Shown: positions 15,796 to 25,345, counted from the stretch's first letter. The stretch: 39,990 bases of DNA from Asaia bogorensis (GCA_945897825.1 CAMDGX010000040.1:1-39990); one strand, 5' to 3'. A program made the numbers and translations. The notes: generated by a model not told the origin, from the letters alone.

Positions 15796-18441
15796 TCAGC
15801 CAAGCGTGTAGGTGAACGATCCCGAGGGATCGATGCCGACGGCGATGCGGTTGATGGCGTCGCCTCCGGCCAGCCGCCCCAGAACCTCGGCAGAGAGCTC
15901 CGGTAGCAGGGTCCGCGACAGTATATTCTCAACGTTGCGCGCCCCTGATGAACTTTCCGTGCAGCGGCGTGCAATCGTTTCAACAAGTTCGTGATCGTAT
16001 TCGAAGGATGCCTTGTAGGCCTCGCGCACCCGGCGCGCGATGCGGGCGAGCTGCAACACCACGATTTGGCGGATGATGGCTTCCGACAGCGGGAAGTAGG
16101 GCACCAGGTTCACGCGGCCGAGGAAGGCGGGCTTGAAGTATTTCATCAGCTCCGGCAGCAGCGCCTCGCGCAGGCCGGCGGCGTCGGGCGCCGTTTCGGG
16201 GTCGGCGAACAGCTTGGCGATGAGGTCGGTGCCGGCGTTGGACGTCATGATGACGACGGTGTTCTTGAAGTCGATGTCCCGGCCTTCGCCGTCCTTCATG
16301 TTGCCCTTGTCGAACACCTGGAAGAACACGTCCTGCACGCCGGGATGGGCTTTCTCCATCTCGTCAAGCAGAACGACGGAGTAGGGGCGGCGGCGGACGG
16401 CCTCGGTGAGGATGCCGCCCTCGCCGTAGCCCACGTAGCCCGGCGGGGAGCCCATCAGGAGGCTGACCTTATGCTCCTCCTTGAACTCGGTCATGTTGAT
16501 GGTCGTCATGTTCTGCTCGCCGCCGTAGAGCAGGTCGGCCAGCGTCAGCGCGGTTTCGGTCTTGCCGGTGCCGGAGGTGCCGACCATCAGGAACACGCCG
16601 ATCGGCTTGCGCGGGTCGGTGAGCTTGGCGCGGCTGGTGCGGATCGCCTGGGCAACGGCTTCCAGCGCGTGGTCCTGGCCGACGATGCGCTTGGCCATCG
16701 CCTGCTGCAGGTTCAGCACGGTGTTGATCTCGTCGGACTGCATCCGCCCGGCGGGGATGCCGGTCCAGGATTCGACGATCTCGGCGACTGCTTGCGCATC
16801 GACCACGGGGAAGACCAGCGGCGTCTCGCCCTGCAGCGCGGACAGTTTCGTGGTGGCGGCGGCGAGCTTGGCGCGCAGCCCATCCTTGTCCTGGCCGTCG
16901 TCGGGGTTCTCGATGTGGGTGCGGGTTTCGGCGATCTCGGTGGCGAGTGCGCGTTCCTGTTCCCAGCGGGCTTCGAGCGCGATGCGGTCGGCGTCCAGGA
17001 CCGCGCGTTCCTCGGCGAGTTCGGCCAGCTTGGCGGCATGGTCGGCGCCGGCGGCACTTTCGCGGCCGAGGATCGCCGTCTCGGTGTCGATCAGGTCGAT
17101 GCGGCGGATGCGGTCCTCCAGCGCGGCCGGCATCGCCGCCTGGCTCATGGCGACGCGCGCGCAGGCGGTGTCGATCAGCGAGACCGCCTTGTCCGGCAAC
17201 TGGCGGCTGGGGATGAAGCGGGCGGAGAGCTTCACGGCCGCCTCGACGGCTTCGTCCAGGATGCGGATGCCGTGGTGGCGCTCCAGCGTGGCGACGATGC
17301 CGCGCACCATGGCGATCGCGATCGGCTCGCTGGGCTCCTCGACCTTCACCACCTGGAAGCGGCGGGTCAGCGCCGCGTCCTTCTCGAAATACTTCTTGTA
17401 TTCGGCCCAGGTGGTCGCGGCCATCGTGCGCAGCTCGCCGCGGGCGAGTGCGGGCTTGAGCAGGTTGGCGGCATCGCCCTGGCCGGCGGTGCCGCCGGCG
17501 CCGATCATCTGGTGCGCCTCGTCGATGAACAGGATGATCGGCTTGGGCGAGGCCTTCACCTCCTCGATCACGTTCTTCAGGCGGTTCTCGAACTCGCCCT
17601 TCACGCCGGCGCCGGCCTGGAGCAGGCCGAGGTCGAGCGTGCGGATGACGACATCCTTCAGCGCGGGCGGCACGTCGCCGGCGGCGATGCGCAGGGCGAA
17701 GCCCTCGACCACGGCGGTTTTGCCGACGCCGGCCTCGCCGGTGAGGATCGGGTTGTTCTGGCGGCGGCGGGTGAGGATGTCGACCACCTGGCGGATCTCG
17801 GTGTCGCGGCCGAGGATCGGGTCGATCTTGCCGGCGCGGGCCTTGGCGGTGAGATCGATGGTGAACTGGTCGAGCGCGCCGCTGCCGCCCGGGCGGGGCG
17901 AGCCGTCGCCGCCCTCGCCGCCGGTGGCCGGCGCGCCCTCGACGGAGGTGGTGGCGCTGGCGGCCTCGGCGCTGTCGCGGGTGATGGTGGGCAGGTCGCG
18001 CTTGAGGGCATCGGCGTTGATCTTGCCGAACTGGGGGCTGCACTCGCGGGTGTGGCGGCTGAGCGTTTCGTCGGCGAGCATCGCCCAGAGCAGGTGGCCG
18101 GAGCGCAGCCGGGTCAGCCCGTGTTCGACGGAGGCCAGCAGCCAGGCCTGCTTCGCCGCCTCGACGATCTCGGGCGAGAGGGTGGGGGCGCGGGCATTGC
18201 CGGTTTTCAGCTTGTCGAGCGCGCGGGTGAGGTCGCTGAGCAGGCGGCCGTGGTCGGCGTCGTAGTGGCGCAGGATGGCGGCGATGTCGGTGTTGGAGGG
18301 ATCGGCGAGCTTGAGCAGCCAGTGCTCGATCTCGACGTTGTAGTGGCTGCGCGACAACGTCAGGCCGGCGGCTGATTCCAGGGCGCGGCGGCAATGGTCG
18401 TTCAGTCGGCCGACTAGCGCCTTGAGGTCGATCGCCGCCAT
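15796..18441 (-). CDS. clpV: T6SS sheath-recycling ATPase ClpV (TssH)
   Basis: An 881-aa Hsp100/ClpB-type hexameric unfoldase that disassembles contracted TssB/TssC sheaths. A Clp-N domain (about 1-150) is followed by a Gly/Pro-rich linker (about 160-190). AAA1 has Walker A GEAGVGKT (235-242) and Walker B IILFIDEA (302-309). A coiled-coil middle domain covers about 440-540. AAA2 has GTSGTGKT (621-628) and VVLLDEMEKAHP (689-700). The start at 18441 matches the family N-terminus MAAIDLKALVGRLNDHCRRA; the open frame continues 286 codons upstream into the tssA antisense and is not coding. The SD is weak (GGGGGAA). Confidence 0.96.
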   Translation of the reverse strand: MAAIDLKALVGRLNDHCRRALESAAGLTLSRSHYNVEIEHWLLKLADPSNTDIAAILRHYDADHGRLLSDLTRALDKLKTGNARAPTLSPEIVEAAKQAWLLASVEHGLTRLRSGHLLWAMLADETLSRHTRECSPQFGKINADALKRDLPTITRDSAEAASATTSVEGAPATGGEGGDGSPRPGGSGALDQFTIDLTAKARAGKIDPILGRDTEIRQVVDILTRRRQNNPILTGEAGVGKTAVVEGFALRIAAGDVPPALKDVVIRTLDLGLLQAGAGVKGEFENRLKNVIEEVKASPKPIILFIDEAHQMIGAGGTAGQGDAANLLKPALARGELRTMAATTWAEYKKYFEKDAALTRRFQVVKVEEPSEPIAIAMVRGIVATLERHHGIRILDEAVEAAVKLSARFIPSRQLPDKAVSLIDTACARVAMSQAAMPAALEDRIRRIDLIDTETAILGRESAAGADHAAKLAELAEERAVLDADRIALEARWEQERALATEIAETRTHIENPDDGQDKDGLRAKLAAATTKLSALQGETPLVFPVVDAQAVAEIVESWTGIPAGRMQSDEINTVLNLQQAMAKRIVGQDHALEAVAQAIRTSRAKLTDPRKPIGVFLMVGTSGTGKTETALTLADLLYGGEQNMTTINMTEFKEEHKVSLLMGSPPGYVGYGEGGILTEAVRRRPYSVVLLDEMEKAHPGVQDVFFQVFDKGNMKDGEGRDIDFKNTVVIMTSNAGTDLIAKLFADPETAPDAAGLREALLPELMKYFKPAFLGRVNLVPYFPLSEAIIRQIVVLQLARIARRVREAYKASFEYDHELVETIARRCTESSSGARNVENILSRTLLPELSAEVLGRLAGGDAINRIAVGIDPSGSFTYTLG

Positions 18442-18651
18442 GGTTTCCCCCGTCCCCGCGCATGGGGATATCGTTGCCGAATGGCCACCGAACCCCGCGC
18501 CGTGGCTCGTGCTGTTGGCATCATACGACGATAGGATCGGCGAAGGCTGGAAGTCCATAGACGCGGCCGTTGCGTCGGCAAATAGTTTGGGTCGATAAAC
18601 CGCCATCGCAGGGCGAAGGGCAGGCGGTGCCTGGCCCGAACGGAGGGGACG
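18442..18651. promoter_or_regulatory. Divergent clpV/tssA intergenic region
   Basis: This 210-bp region separates clpV (-) from tssA (+) and must hold both promoters. For tssA, TTGCGT (18570-18575) and GATAAA (18594-18599) spaced 18 nt are a weak sigma-70-like pair. A less GC-rich patch around 18520-18535 may serve clpV. No convincing sigma-54 -24/-12 element (GG-N10-GC) was found on either strand. Confidence 0.35.
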
Positions 18652-19845
18652 ATGGCCGACTGGCCCGACGGGATCGACATGGACGCGCTGCTGGCCCCGA
18701 TCGCCGAGGATGCGCCCGCGGGGCCGGACCTGCGCGAGGACCCGTCGTCCAACTCGCTGTATCGCCGCCTGAAGAATGCCCGCCAGGAAGCCGGGGCCGC
18801 GGAGAGGATGGAGGAGCAGGGCTCGCGCGACCCCGCCGCCGAACCGCTCTCGGTGCTGTGGCGCGAGGTGCGGGCGCTGGCGATCGAGGCGCTGGGCGAG
18901 AGCAAGGATCTCGATGTTGCCGCCTGGCTGCTGGAGGCCCTGCTGCGCAGCGACGGCCCGGCCGGGCTGGCTGCCGGCGCGCGCCTGATCGGCGGCCTTG
19001 CGGAGACGTTCTGGGACCAGAACCTCTACCCGCTGCCGGACGAGGACGGCATCGCCACGCGCGTGAACCTCGTCTCGGGCCTCAACGGGTCCGGCGGGCG
19101 CGACGGCACGCTGGCGCAGCCGCTGCGCAAGCTGGTGCTGTTCGACCGGCCGGACGGCGCGCCCTTCGCCTTCTGGCAATACAAGCAGTCCCAGGACCTC
19201 AAGACACTCGATACCGCCCGCGCCGCGCAGCGCATCCAGGGCGGGGCCGTCCCGCTCGAGACTGTGGAGACCGAGGCGCGCGCGGCGGGCGGGAAGCATT
19301 TCGCCGCCCTGCGCCGCGACCTGCGCGCTGCGCGCGACGGCTGGGTGGCGATGGCCGCCGTGCTCGATGAGAAGGCAGCGCCCGATGCGCCCTCCACCTC
19401 GGCGGTGCGCGACCTGCTGGACGAAATGCTGACGGCGGTCAGCCGCTTCGCCCCGCCGGAGGCCGCCGAGCCGCCGGCGGCCGCGGCAGCCTCTCCGTCC
19501 GCCGCGGGGGGCGACAGCCCGGGTGCCGCGGTTCCGGGCGCCGGCGCGGCGCCGGGTGGCGCGGTTCTGGCCGGGCCGCTGGTGGGGGCCGTGGACCGCG
19601 AGACCATGCTGGGCGAGTTGGCACGCATAGCGGAGTTCTTCCGCCTCACCGAGCCGCAGTCGCCGCTCGCCTACACGCTGGAGGAGGCGATCCGCCGCGG
19701 CCGCATGACGTGGCCCGAACTGCTGGCCGAGATCGTGTCCGACACCTCGGTGCGGGACAATATCCTGATGCAGCTTGGCATCCGCCCGCCGCAGCCGGCG
19801 GAGGGCGAGGCCGAGGAGGGGGGCAGCTCCGGCACTACCTGGTAG
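18652..19845 (+). CDS. tssA: T6SS protein TssA (ImpA-N family)
   Basis: A 397-aa cap/baseplate-associated protein that coordinates tail-tube and sheath polymerisation. The ImpA N-terminal domain is clear: LAPIAEDAPAGPDLREDP (15-32), LWREVRALAIEALGESKDLDVAA, then WLLEALLRSDGPAGLAAG and FWDQNLYPLPDEDG. An Ala/Pro-rich linker (about 268-305) leads to a C-terminal helical part with RETMLGELARIAEFFRLTEP and LMQLGIRPP. ATG 18652 has GGAGGGG just upstream. About 200 bp separate it from tssB, so tssB may have its own promoter. Confidence 0.93.
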   Translation: MADWPDGIDMDALLAPIAEDAPAGPDLREDPSSNSLYRRLKNARQEAGAAERMEEQGSRDPAAEPLSVLWREVRALAIEALGESKDLDVAAWLLEALLRSDGPAGLAAGARLIGGLAETFWDQNLYPLPDEDGIATRVNLVSGLNGSGGRDGTLAQPLRKLVLFDRPDGAPFAFWQYKQSQDLKTLDTARAAQRIQGGAVPLETVETEARAAGGKHFAALRRDLRAARDGWVAMAAVLDEKAAPDAPSTSAVRDLLDEMLTAVSRFAPPEAAEPPAAAAASPSAAGGDSPGAAVPGAGAAPGGAVLAGPLVGAVDRETMLGELARIAEFFRLTEPQSPLAYTLEEAIRRGRMTWPELLAEIVSDTSVRDNILMQLGIRPPQPAEGEAEEGGSSGTTW

Positions 19846-20047
19846 TGCCGTCGGTGCCCATTCGTATGCATTTGTTGCGCTTCACGGAAGATTGAAGCGC
19901 GGCATGGATGCTTGATTGACCGCAACGCAAGGCGGCCTCTAAGCTTCCACAGGTTTTTGCGCGGCAAGGCATGGCGCGGTGCATGTCCGCACGCCCGGAA
20001 CCGGCCGGAACGGCCCCGGTATCGCGAAACGTTTTGGGGGAAGAGCC
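19846..20047 (+). promoter_or_regulatory. tssA-tssB intergenic region with a possible promoter
   Basis: This 202-bp gap is the longest within the T6SS plus-strand genes. TTGACC (19916-19921), a 16-nt spacer and TCTAAG (19938-19943) resemble a sigma-70 promoter. GGCCG-GAA-CGGCC further down could be a small hairpin in the leader. GGGGGAAG just upstream of ATG 20048 is a strong ribosome-binding site. No small gene is supported here. Confidence 0.35.
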
Positions 20048-20557
20048 ATGAGTGGCAGCGTGCACGACAAGCTGAAGCGGGTGCGCAAGCCTCGTGTCCA
20101 CATCACCTACGATGTGGAGACCGAGGGTGCCAAGGTCGTGAAGGAGCTTCCGTTCGTCGTGGGCGTGATGGGCGATTTCTCCGGCGACCCGACCCAACCG
20201 CTGCGCCCGATGACCGAGCGCAAGTTCATCCAGATCGACCGCGACAACTTCAACGACGTGATGCAGCGCATGACGCCGGGCGTGAAGATGCGGGTGGACA
20301 ACAAGCTGGCCGACGACGGCAGCCAGATGGCCGTGGACCTGAAGTTCAACTCGATCGAGGATTTCGAGCCCGCGCGCGTGGCGGAGCAGGTGCCGGCGCT
20401 CAAGGCCCTGATGGAGACGCGCAACAAGCTGCGCGACCTGATGAGCAAGGTGGACAATTCGCCTGAGCTTGAGGACCTGCTGGAGCAGGTGCTGAAAAGC
20501 GAGGACGACCTCAAGAAGCTGTCCGGCCAGGTCGGCGTCGACCGCAAGGAGGGCTGA
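20048..20557 (+). CDS. tssB: T6SS contractile sheath small subunit TssB (VipA/ImpB)
   Basis: A 169-aa protein that pairs with TssC to form the cytosolic contractile sheath. It has the family signature [20 protein letters not shown] (5-24), [31 protein letters not shown] and the C-terminal acidic helix [19 protein letters not shown]. Length is standard. ATG 20048 has a good SD. The tssC start follows the tssB stop after 3 nt with AAGGAGGG in the last tssB codons, so the two are tightly coupled. Confidence 0.96.
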   Translation: MSGSVHDKLKRVRKPRVHITYDVETEGAKVVKELPFVVGVMGDFSGDPTQPLRPMTERKFIQIDRDNFNDVMQRMTPGVKMRVDNKLADDGSQMAVDLKFNSIEDFEPARVAEQVPALKALMETRNKLRDLMSKVDNSPELEDLLEQVLKSEDDLKKLSGQVGVDRKEG

Positions 20558-20560
20558 GCG

Positions 20561-22051
20561 ATGTCCGAATCACAGTCGGCACCCTCCGGCGCCGCCGCCA
20601 CCACCGAGGACGGCCTGAGCTTCCTCGACCAGGTCGTCGCCGCCACGAAGCAGACAGCGCCCGATCGCGCGCAGGACCTCGTCAAGACGCTGATGGAACA
20701 GGCCCTGGCCGGGACCGTCACCTTCGACAAGAACCTCTCGCGCACCTTCGAGCGCGCCATCGCCGCGATCGACCGCAAGATCTCCTCGCAGCTGAACGAG
20801 GTGATGCACAACGAGAAGTTCCTCAAGCTCGAGGGCTCCTGGCGCGGCCTGCACTACCTGGTGATGAATTCCGAGACCGGCAATTCGCTCAAGATCAAGG
20901 TGCTGAACGCCACCAAGCGCGACCTGACCCGCGACCTCACCAAGGCGTCGGAGTTCGACCAGAGCCAGCTGTTCAAGAAGATCTACGAGAACGAGTTCGG
21001 CTCCCCGGGCGGCGAGCCCTACGGAACGCTGATCGGCGACTACGAGTGGTCGAACCACCCCGACGACGTGCAGACGCTGGGCCTGATCTCCAACGTTGCC
21101 GCCGGGGCCTTCGCGCCCTTCGTCTCGGCCGTGGCGCCGCAGATGTTCGGCTTCTCCGACTGGACCGGGCTGAACAAGCCGCGCGACATCGCCAAGATCT
21201 TCGAGACCCAGGAATATGCCAGCTGGCGCAGCTTCCGCGACAGCGAGGACGCTCGCTTTGTCTCGCTGGTGATGCCCCGCGTGCTTGCCCGCCTGCCCTA
21301 TGGCGCCGCGACCAAGCCGATCGACGAGTTCGGCTTCGAGGAGGCGCCGTATGACGAGAACGGCACCGCGATTGCCATGGACCACAAGGCCTATTGCTGG
21401 ATGAACGCCGCCTACACCATGGGCACGCGCATGACGGCCGCCTTCGCCACCTCCGGCTTCTGCGTCGCCATCCGCGGCGCCGAGGGCGGCGGCAAGGTGG
21501 AGGGCCTGCCCAACCACGTCTTCACCTCCGACGACGGCGACATGGACGCCAAGTGCCCGACCGAGGTGCTGATCCCCGACCGGCGCGAGTTCGAGCTGTC
21601 CAACCAGGGCTTCCTGCCGCTCTGCCACTATAAGAACACCGACTATGCGGTGTTCTTCGGCGCCCAGACGGTGCAGAAGCCCAAGAAATACGACCGGCCG
21701 GAAGCCACGGCCAACGCCGCCATCTCCGCGCGCCTGCCCTACATCATGGCCAGCAGCCGCTTCGCCCACTACCTCAAGGTGATGGCGCGCGACACCATCG
21801 GCAGCTTCAAGGAGGCCAACGAGATCGAGGCCGACCTGAACCGCTGGATCGGCAACTACGTCAATGCCAACGAGAACGCGGGCCAGGAAGCCAAGGCCAA
21901 GTATCCGCTGCGCGAGGCGTCGGTCGAGGTGAAGGAAATCCCGGGCAAGCCGGGCTCCTACAACGCGGTGGCCTATCTGCGCCCCTGGCTGCAGATGGAG
22001 GAGCTGACGACCAGCCTGCGCATGGTCGCCCGCCTGCCGCCCAAGGCCTGA
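20561..22051 (+). CDS. tssC: T6SS contractile sheath large subunit TssC (VipB/ImpC)
   Basis: A 496-aa canonical sheath subunit. Motifs in order are [19 protein letters not shown] (about 87-105), [19 protein letters not shown] (about 138-156), [20 protein letters not shown] (about 220-239), [20 protein letters not shown] (about 276-295), then [17 protein letters not shown] and the C-terminal [21 protein letters not shown]. It should interlock with TssB through its termini. The central region is ordinary for TssC, with no extra domain, and so serves as the internal reference for the altered paralogue encoded next. Confidence 0.96.
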   Translation: MSESQSAPSGAAATTEDGLSFLDQVVAATKQTAPDRAQDLVKTLMEQALAGTVTFDKNLSRTFERAIAAIDRKISSQLNEVMHNEKFLKLEGSWRGLHYLVMNSETGNSLKIKVLNATKRDLTRDLTKASEFDQSQLFKKIYENEFGSPGGEPYGTLIGDYEWSNHPDDVQTLGLISNVAAGAFAPFVSAVAPQMFGFSDWTGLNKPRDIAKIFETQEYASWRSFRDSEDARFVSLVMPRVLARLPYGAATKPIDEFGFEEAPYDENGTAIAMDHKAYCWMNAAYTMGTRMTAAFATSGFCVAIRGAEGGGKVEGLPNHVFTSDDGDMDAKCPTEVLIPDRREFELSNQGFLPLCHYKNTDYAVFFGAQTVQKPKKYDRPEATANAAISARLPYIMASSRFAHYLKVMARDTIGSFKEANEIEADLNRWIGNYVNANENAGQEAKAKYPLREASVEVKEIPGKPGSYNAVAYLRPWLQMEELTTSLRMVARLPPKA

Positions 22052-22080
22052 CCCCGGCCGCGGCGCGGGAGCGGGGCGCC

Positions 22081-23934
22081 GTGCCGGAGGACGACCGCAC
22101 GATCATCATCCCGCCGGCAAGCGGGTCCGCGGGAGGCAAGCCTCCGGCGGACCCCGCGGTTGCCCTGCCTGCCCCTCCGTCCGATCCGGAGCGTGCCGAG
22201 GCCCCGCCCCTGCGCGACAGCGTGTTGGCCGGGCGCTTCTTCACCGCCGCGCATCGCGACGTGGCTGAGGCGCTGGCCGACGTCCTCGCCGGCGCACCCG
22301 CCGCGTTGGCCGCATGGTTCGGGCGCGGACGGGCGATCGCGCTGGCCGCCGATCCCGATGCCCTGCGCGGTGCCCTCGACCGCGACATCGCCGCCATCGA
22401 TGCGCTGCTGTCCGCGCAGGTCGATGCCATCCTGCACGCGCCGCGCCTGCGCCGGCTGGAGGGGTCCTGGCGCGGCCTCGCCTGGCTGGTGGAGCCGATC
22501 GACCCCGGCAACCGCATCAAGGTAAAGGTGCTGAACCTCGGTTGGGCCGAGATCGCCCGCGACCTCGAGCGCGCCGCCGAGTTCGACCAGAGCCAGCTGT
22601 TCCGCAAGATCTACGAGGACGAGTTCGGCAGCCCCGGCGGCGAGCCCTTCGGCCTGCTGGTGATCGACCACGAGGTCCGCCACCGCCCCTCCGCCGGCGC
22701 GCCGATCGACGATGTGCCGGTGCTGAAGCTGCTGGCCGCCGTCGCCGCCGCCGCCTTCGCGCCCACCATCCTCTCGGCCGCGCCCGAACTGCTGGAACTG
22801 GACAGCTTCGCCGACCTGACCGGCATCCAGGACCCCGTGGCCGCGATGCGCAGTGTGGAATACCAGTCCTGGCGCGGCCTGTTCACCCAGGAGGACATCC
22901 GCTTCCTCGCCGTCGCCCTGCCGCGCATGCTCGCCCGGCCGCCCTGGAACGAGGACAACCAGCGCCTGCGTGGCCGCCGCTTCAGCGTGCCGCTCGCCGC
23001 CGTGCAGCGCGACCGCACCGGGCCGTTCGTGCTGGTGGCCGACGAGGACGGCCAGCCCGTGCCCCGCCGCGTTCGCCTCGGCCCGCAGCTCGGCAACACC
23101 TGGGTGATCGAGGGCGGGCTGTCCGGCGGCGACCGGGTGCTGGCCGAGGGCACCATCTCTGCCGACCGACCGCAAACCATGGTGCGCGCCATCCCGGCCG
23201 ACAGCGCCTGGCGCTATGTCGAACACGCCCCGGACGCCGCCAGCCGCATCTGGTCCACCGCCGGCTACGCCTTCGCCGCCACCGTCGTGCGCGCCTTCGC
23301 CGCCTTCACCTGGCCGGCCGATGTGCGCGGCGTGGAACTGGATCGCCGCGCCGGCGGGCTGGTCGATGGCCTGGTGCTGGAACCCTTCGCCACCGACCGC
23401 ACCGGCGCCTGGGTGCGCCCGTCGCTGGATGTGGTGCTGACCGACCGGCAGGAGCGCCTGCTGGTCGATGCGGGGCTGATGCCGCTCTCGGCCATCGCCT
23501 TCAGCCAGGAGGCGGTGTTCGGCGCGGTGCGCAGCCTGCAGATGCCGCAGCACTACAGCGGGCCGAACGCCCAGGCCGCCGGCGCCAATGCGCGGCTGTC
23601 GGCCCAGGTCAACACGCTGCTCTGCGTCTCCCGCTTCGCCCACTACCTCAAGATGCTGGGCCGCGACATGGTCGGTGCCTTCCGCACCGCCGAGGAGATC
23701 GAGGACCAGCTGCAGCACTGGCTGACCCGCTACGTGAACACCAACATCAACGTGGGCAGCGAATCCCGCGCCCGCTACCCGCTGGTCTCGGGCCAGGTCA
23801 CCGTCACCGAACGTCCGGGCCGCCCCGGCGTGTTCGGCTGCGTCATCCAGATGCAGCCGCATTTCCAGCTCGACGACGTCGCCGCCCAGTTCCGGCTGGT
23901 CACCGACATTGCCGCGCCGGGAACGGCGGGATAA
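22081..23934 (+). CDS. Second TssC-like sheath protein (ImpD/TssC40 type) with an inserted membrane-fusion-protein-like domain
   Basis: A 617-aa paralogue of TssC. The N-terminus has a Pro/Ala-rich tail (about 1-45). The sheath motifs [38 protein letters not shown] and YQSWRGLFTQEDIRFLAVAL follow, and after the insertion come YAFAATVVRAFA, HYLKMLGRDMVGAFRTA and QPHFQLDDVAAQFRLVTDI. Between residues about 301 and 372 it departs from TssC and reads VPLAAVQRDRTGPFVLVADE, RRVRLGPQLGNTWVIEGGL, GDRVLAEG: the pattern of the C-terminal domain of AcrA/MexA-type adaptors. The frame is intact. GTG 22081 has GGGAG upstream. Two TssC paralogues occur in some rhizobial imp loci; the insertion is the oddity. 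Confidence 0.85.
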   Translation: MPEDDRTIIIPPASGSAGGKPPADPAVALPAPPSDPERAEAPPLRDSVLAGRFFTAAHRDVAEALADVLAGAPAALAAWFGRGRAIALAADPDALRGALDRDIAAIDALLSAQVDAILHAPRLRRLEGSWRGLAWLVEPIDPGNRIKVKVLNLGWAEIARDLERAAEFDQSQLFRKIYEDEFGSPGGEPFGLLVIDHEVRHRPSAGAPIDDVPVLKLLAAVAAAAFAPTILSAAPELLELDSFADLTGIQDPVAAMRSVEYQSWRGLFTQEDIRFLAVALPRMLARPPWNEDNQRLRGRRFSVPLAAVQRDRTGPFVLVADEDGQPVPRRVRLGPQLGNTWVIEGGLSGGDRVLAEGTISADRPQTMVRAIPADSAWRYVEHAPDAASRIWSTAGYAFAATVVRAFAAFTWPADVRGVELDRRAGGLVDGLVLEPFATDRTGAWVRPSLDVVLTDRQERLLVDAGLMPLSAIAFSQEAVFGAVRSLQMPQHYSGPNAQAAGANARLSAQVNTLLCVSRFAHYLKMLGRDMVGAFRTAEEIEDQLQHWLTRYVNTNINVGSESRARYPLVSGQVTVTERPGRPGVFGCVIQMQPHFQLDDVAAQFRLVTDIAAPGTAG

Positions 23935-23974
23935 GCCGGCGGGGAACGCGAACGGATGCGCAAGGGAGCACACG

Positions 23975-24778
23975 ATGTCGGGCACGGGTGAGACGGTGGG
24001 GGCCCTGTTCCGCGCGGGCAAGCTGGCCGAGGCGGTCGATGCGGCGAACCAGGCGGTGCGCAAGTCGCCCACCGACATCGCGGCGCGCGTGCTGCTGGCC
24101 GAACTGCTGGTGTTCGCCGGCAACCTGGAGCGCGCCGACGTGATCCTGGATGCGGCCAGCCAGGTGGAGCCGGAGGCGGCGATGGTGGTGGCCGAGTTCC
24201 GCCAGCTGCTGCGCGCCGACATGGCCCGCCGCCAGCTGCGCCGCGACGGCCGCGTGCCGGACTTCCTCGGCGAGCCGACCGAGGTCCAGCGCCGCCAGCT
24301 CGCCGCCCTGGTGGCCCTGCGCGCCGGCGACATGGCCGAGGCCGCGCGCCTCGCCGCCGAGACCGAGGCCGCCCGGCCCCGCGTTCCCGGCACCGCCGAG
24401 GGCGCCGCCTTCGACGATTTCCGCGACGCCGACGACCTCGCTTCCGGCAGCTTCGAGGTGCTGAGCACCACCGGCAAGTTCTTCTGGATCCCGACCGAGC
24501 GGGTGGAGAGCATCGTGTTCCACCCGCCCAAGCGCGCCCGCGACCTGATGTGGCGCCGCGCCACCATGTCCGTCCGCGGCGGGCCGGACGGCGACGTGTA
24601 TCTCCCCGCCATCTACGGCAGCGAGGACGCAGCCCTGGCCGACGCGCTGAAGCTGGGCCGCGAGACAGACTGGATCGAGGATGGCGGCCCAGTGCGCGGC
24701 GTCGGCCAGCGCCTGTTCCTGGTGGGCGAGGAAGCGATCGGCATCATGGACCTCGCCACCGTGGAATTCGCGGGATGA
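23975..24778 (+). CDS. tagJ: T6SS accessory protein TagJ (ImpE family)
   Basis: A 267-aa protein with TPR-like N-terminal helices (GALFRAGKLAEAVDAANQAV, LLAELLVFAGNLERADVILD) and the ImpE C-terminal domain (FFWIPTERVESIVFHPPKRA, RDLMWRRATMSVRGGPDGDV, YLPAIYGSEDAALADALKLG). ImpE/TagJ proteins are known in other systems to bind the TssB N-terminus and to influence ClpV recruitment. ATG 23975 is preceded by AGGGAG. It ends 16 bp before tssE. Confidence 0.9.
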   Translation: MSGTGETVGALFRAGKLAEAVDAANQAVRKSPTDIAARVLLAELLVFAGNLERADVILDAASQVEPEAAMVVAEFRQLLRADMARRQLRRDGRVPDFLGEPTEVQRRQLAALVALRAGDMAEAARLAAETEAARPRVPGTAEGAAFDDFRDADDLASGSFEVLSTTGKFFWIPTERVESIVFHPPKRARDLMWRRATMSVRGGPDGDVYLPAIYGSEDAALADALKLGRETDWIEDGGPVRGVGQRLFLVGEEAIGIMDLATVEFAG

Positions 24779-24794
24779 CGGGGCGCGCGGCGCG

Positions 24795-25331
24795 ATGAGC
24801 GGGCGCATCCTCGATACCGGCCGCGGCGAGGTCGCTCGCCGCGCCGGCCCGCGCGCCCAGCTGCCGCTGCTCGACCGCCTGATCGACGACGCCCCCACCC
24901 AGGCGCAGGACCCGCCGCTCTCGGCCGGCGAGGCGATGGAGGCCCTGCGCGCCTCGGTCCGCCGCGACCTGGAGGCGCTGCTGAACGCGCGCCGCCGCTG
25001 GTCCTCCTGGCCCGAGGCGCTGACCGAGCTGGCCGCCTCCCCGGTCGGCTACGGCATCCCGGACTTCACCGCCGGCGCCATGAACGAGCCCGGCCGCAAG
25101 GACGCGCTGCGCGCCGAGGTGGAAGCCACCATCCGCCGCTTCGAGCCGCGTCTGGTCAGCGTGCGCGTCTCGCTGATCGACAGCGGCAACAAGCTCGACT
25201 CCACGCTGCGCCTGCGCATCGACGGCCTGCTGCATGCCGACCCGGCGCCGGAGCCGGTCGCCTTCGACACCACGGTGGACGCCACCACCGCCGACGTGTT
25301 CGTCGCTGCCGCCACGCCCGAGAACGGCTGA
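24795..25331 (+). CDS. tssE: T6SS baseplate protein TssE (gp25-like)
   Basis: A 178-aa wedge component that links the baseplate to the sheath, related to phage T4 gp25. The core is RASVRRDLEALLNARRRW (about 54-71), VGYGIPDF (about 90-97), then a conserved helix AEVEATIRRFEPRLVSVRVS (about 112-131) containing the EATIRRFEPRL signature. The N-terminal PLLDRLID segment is also typical. The reading frame extends upstream through tagJ, but ATG 24795 gives the normal length. Confidence 0.93.
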   Translation: MSGRILDTGRGEVARRAGPRAQLPLLDRLIDDAPTQAQDPPLSAGEAMEALRASVRRDLEALLNARRRWSSWPEALTELAASPVGYGIPDFTAGAMNEPGRKDALRAEVEATIRRFEPRLVSVRVSLIDSGNKLDSTLRLRIDGLLHADPAPEPVAFDTTVDATTADVFVAAATPENG

Positions 25332-25345
25332 GGAGGGCAGGGGGG

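Noticed and set aside
15991-18375. A roughly 794-codon plus-strand frame opposite clpV
   Set aside because: Low-complexity Gly/Ala/Val/Asp/His composition is an artefact of GC-rich antisense; clpV on the other strand has full AAA motifs.
18442-19299. Upstream extension of the clpV frame
   Set aside because: It would overlap the whole first half of tssA antisense; the ClpV family N-terminus starts at 18441.
18442-20047. Sigma-54 promoters for the T6SS operons
   Set aside because: Several TGGC-like strings were examined on both strands, but none had GG and GC at the required 10-nt spacing.
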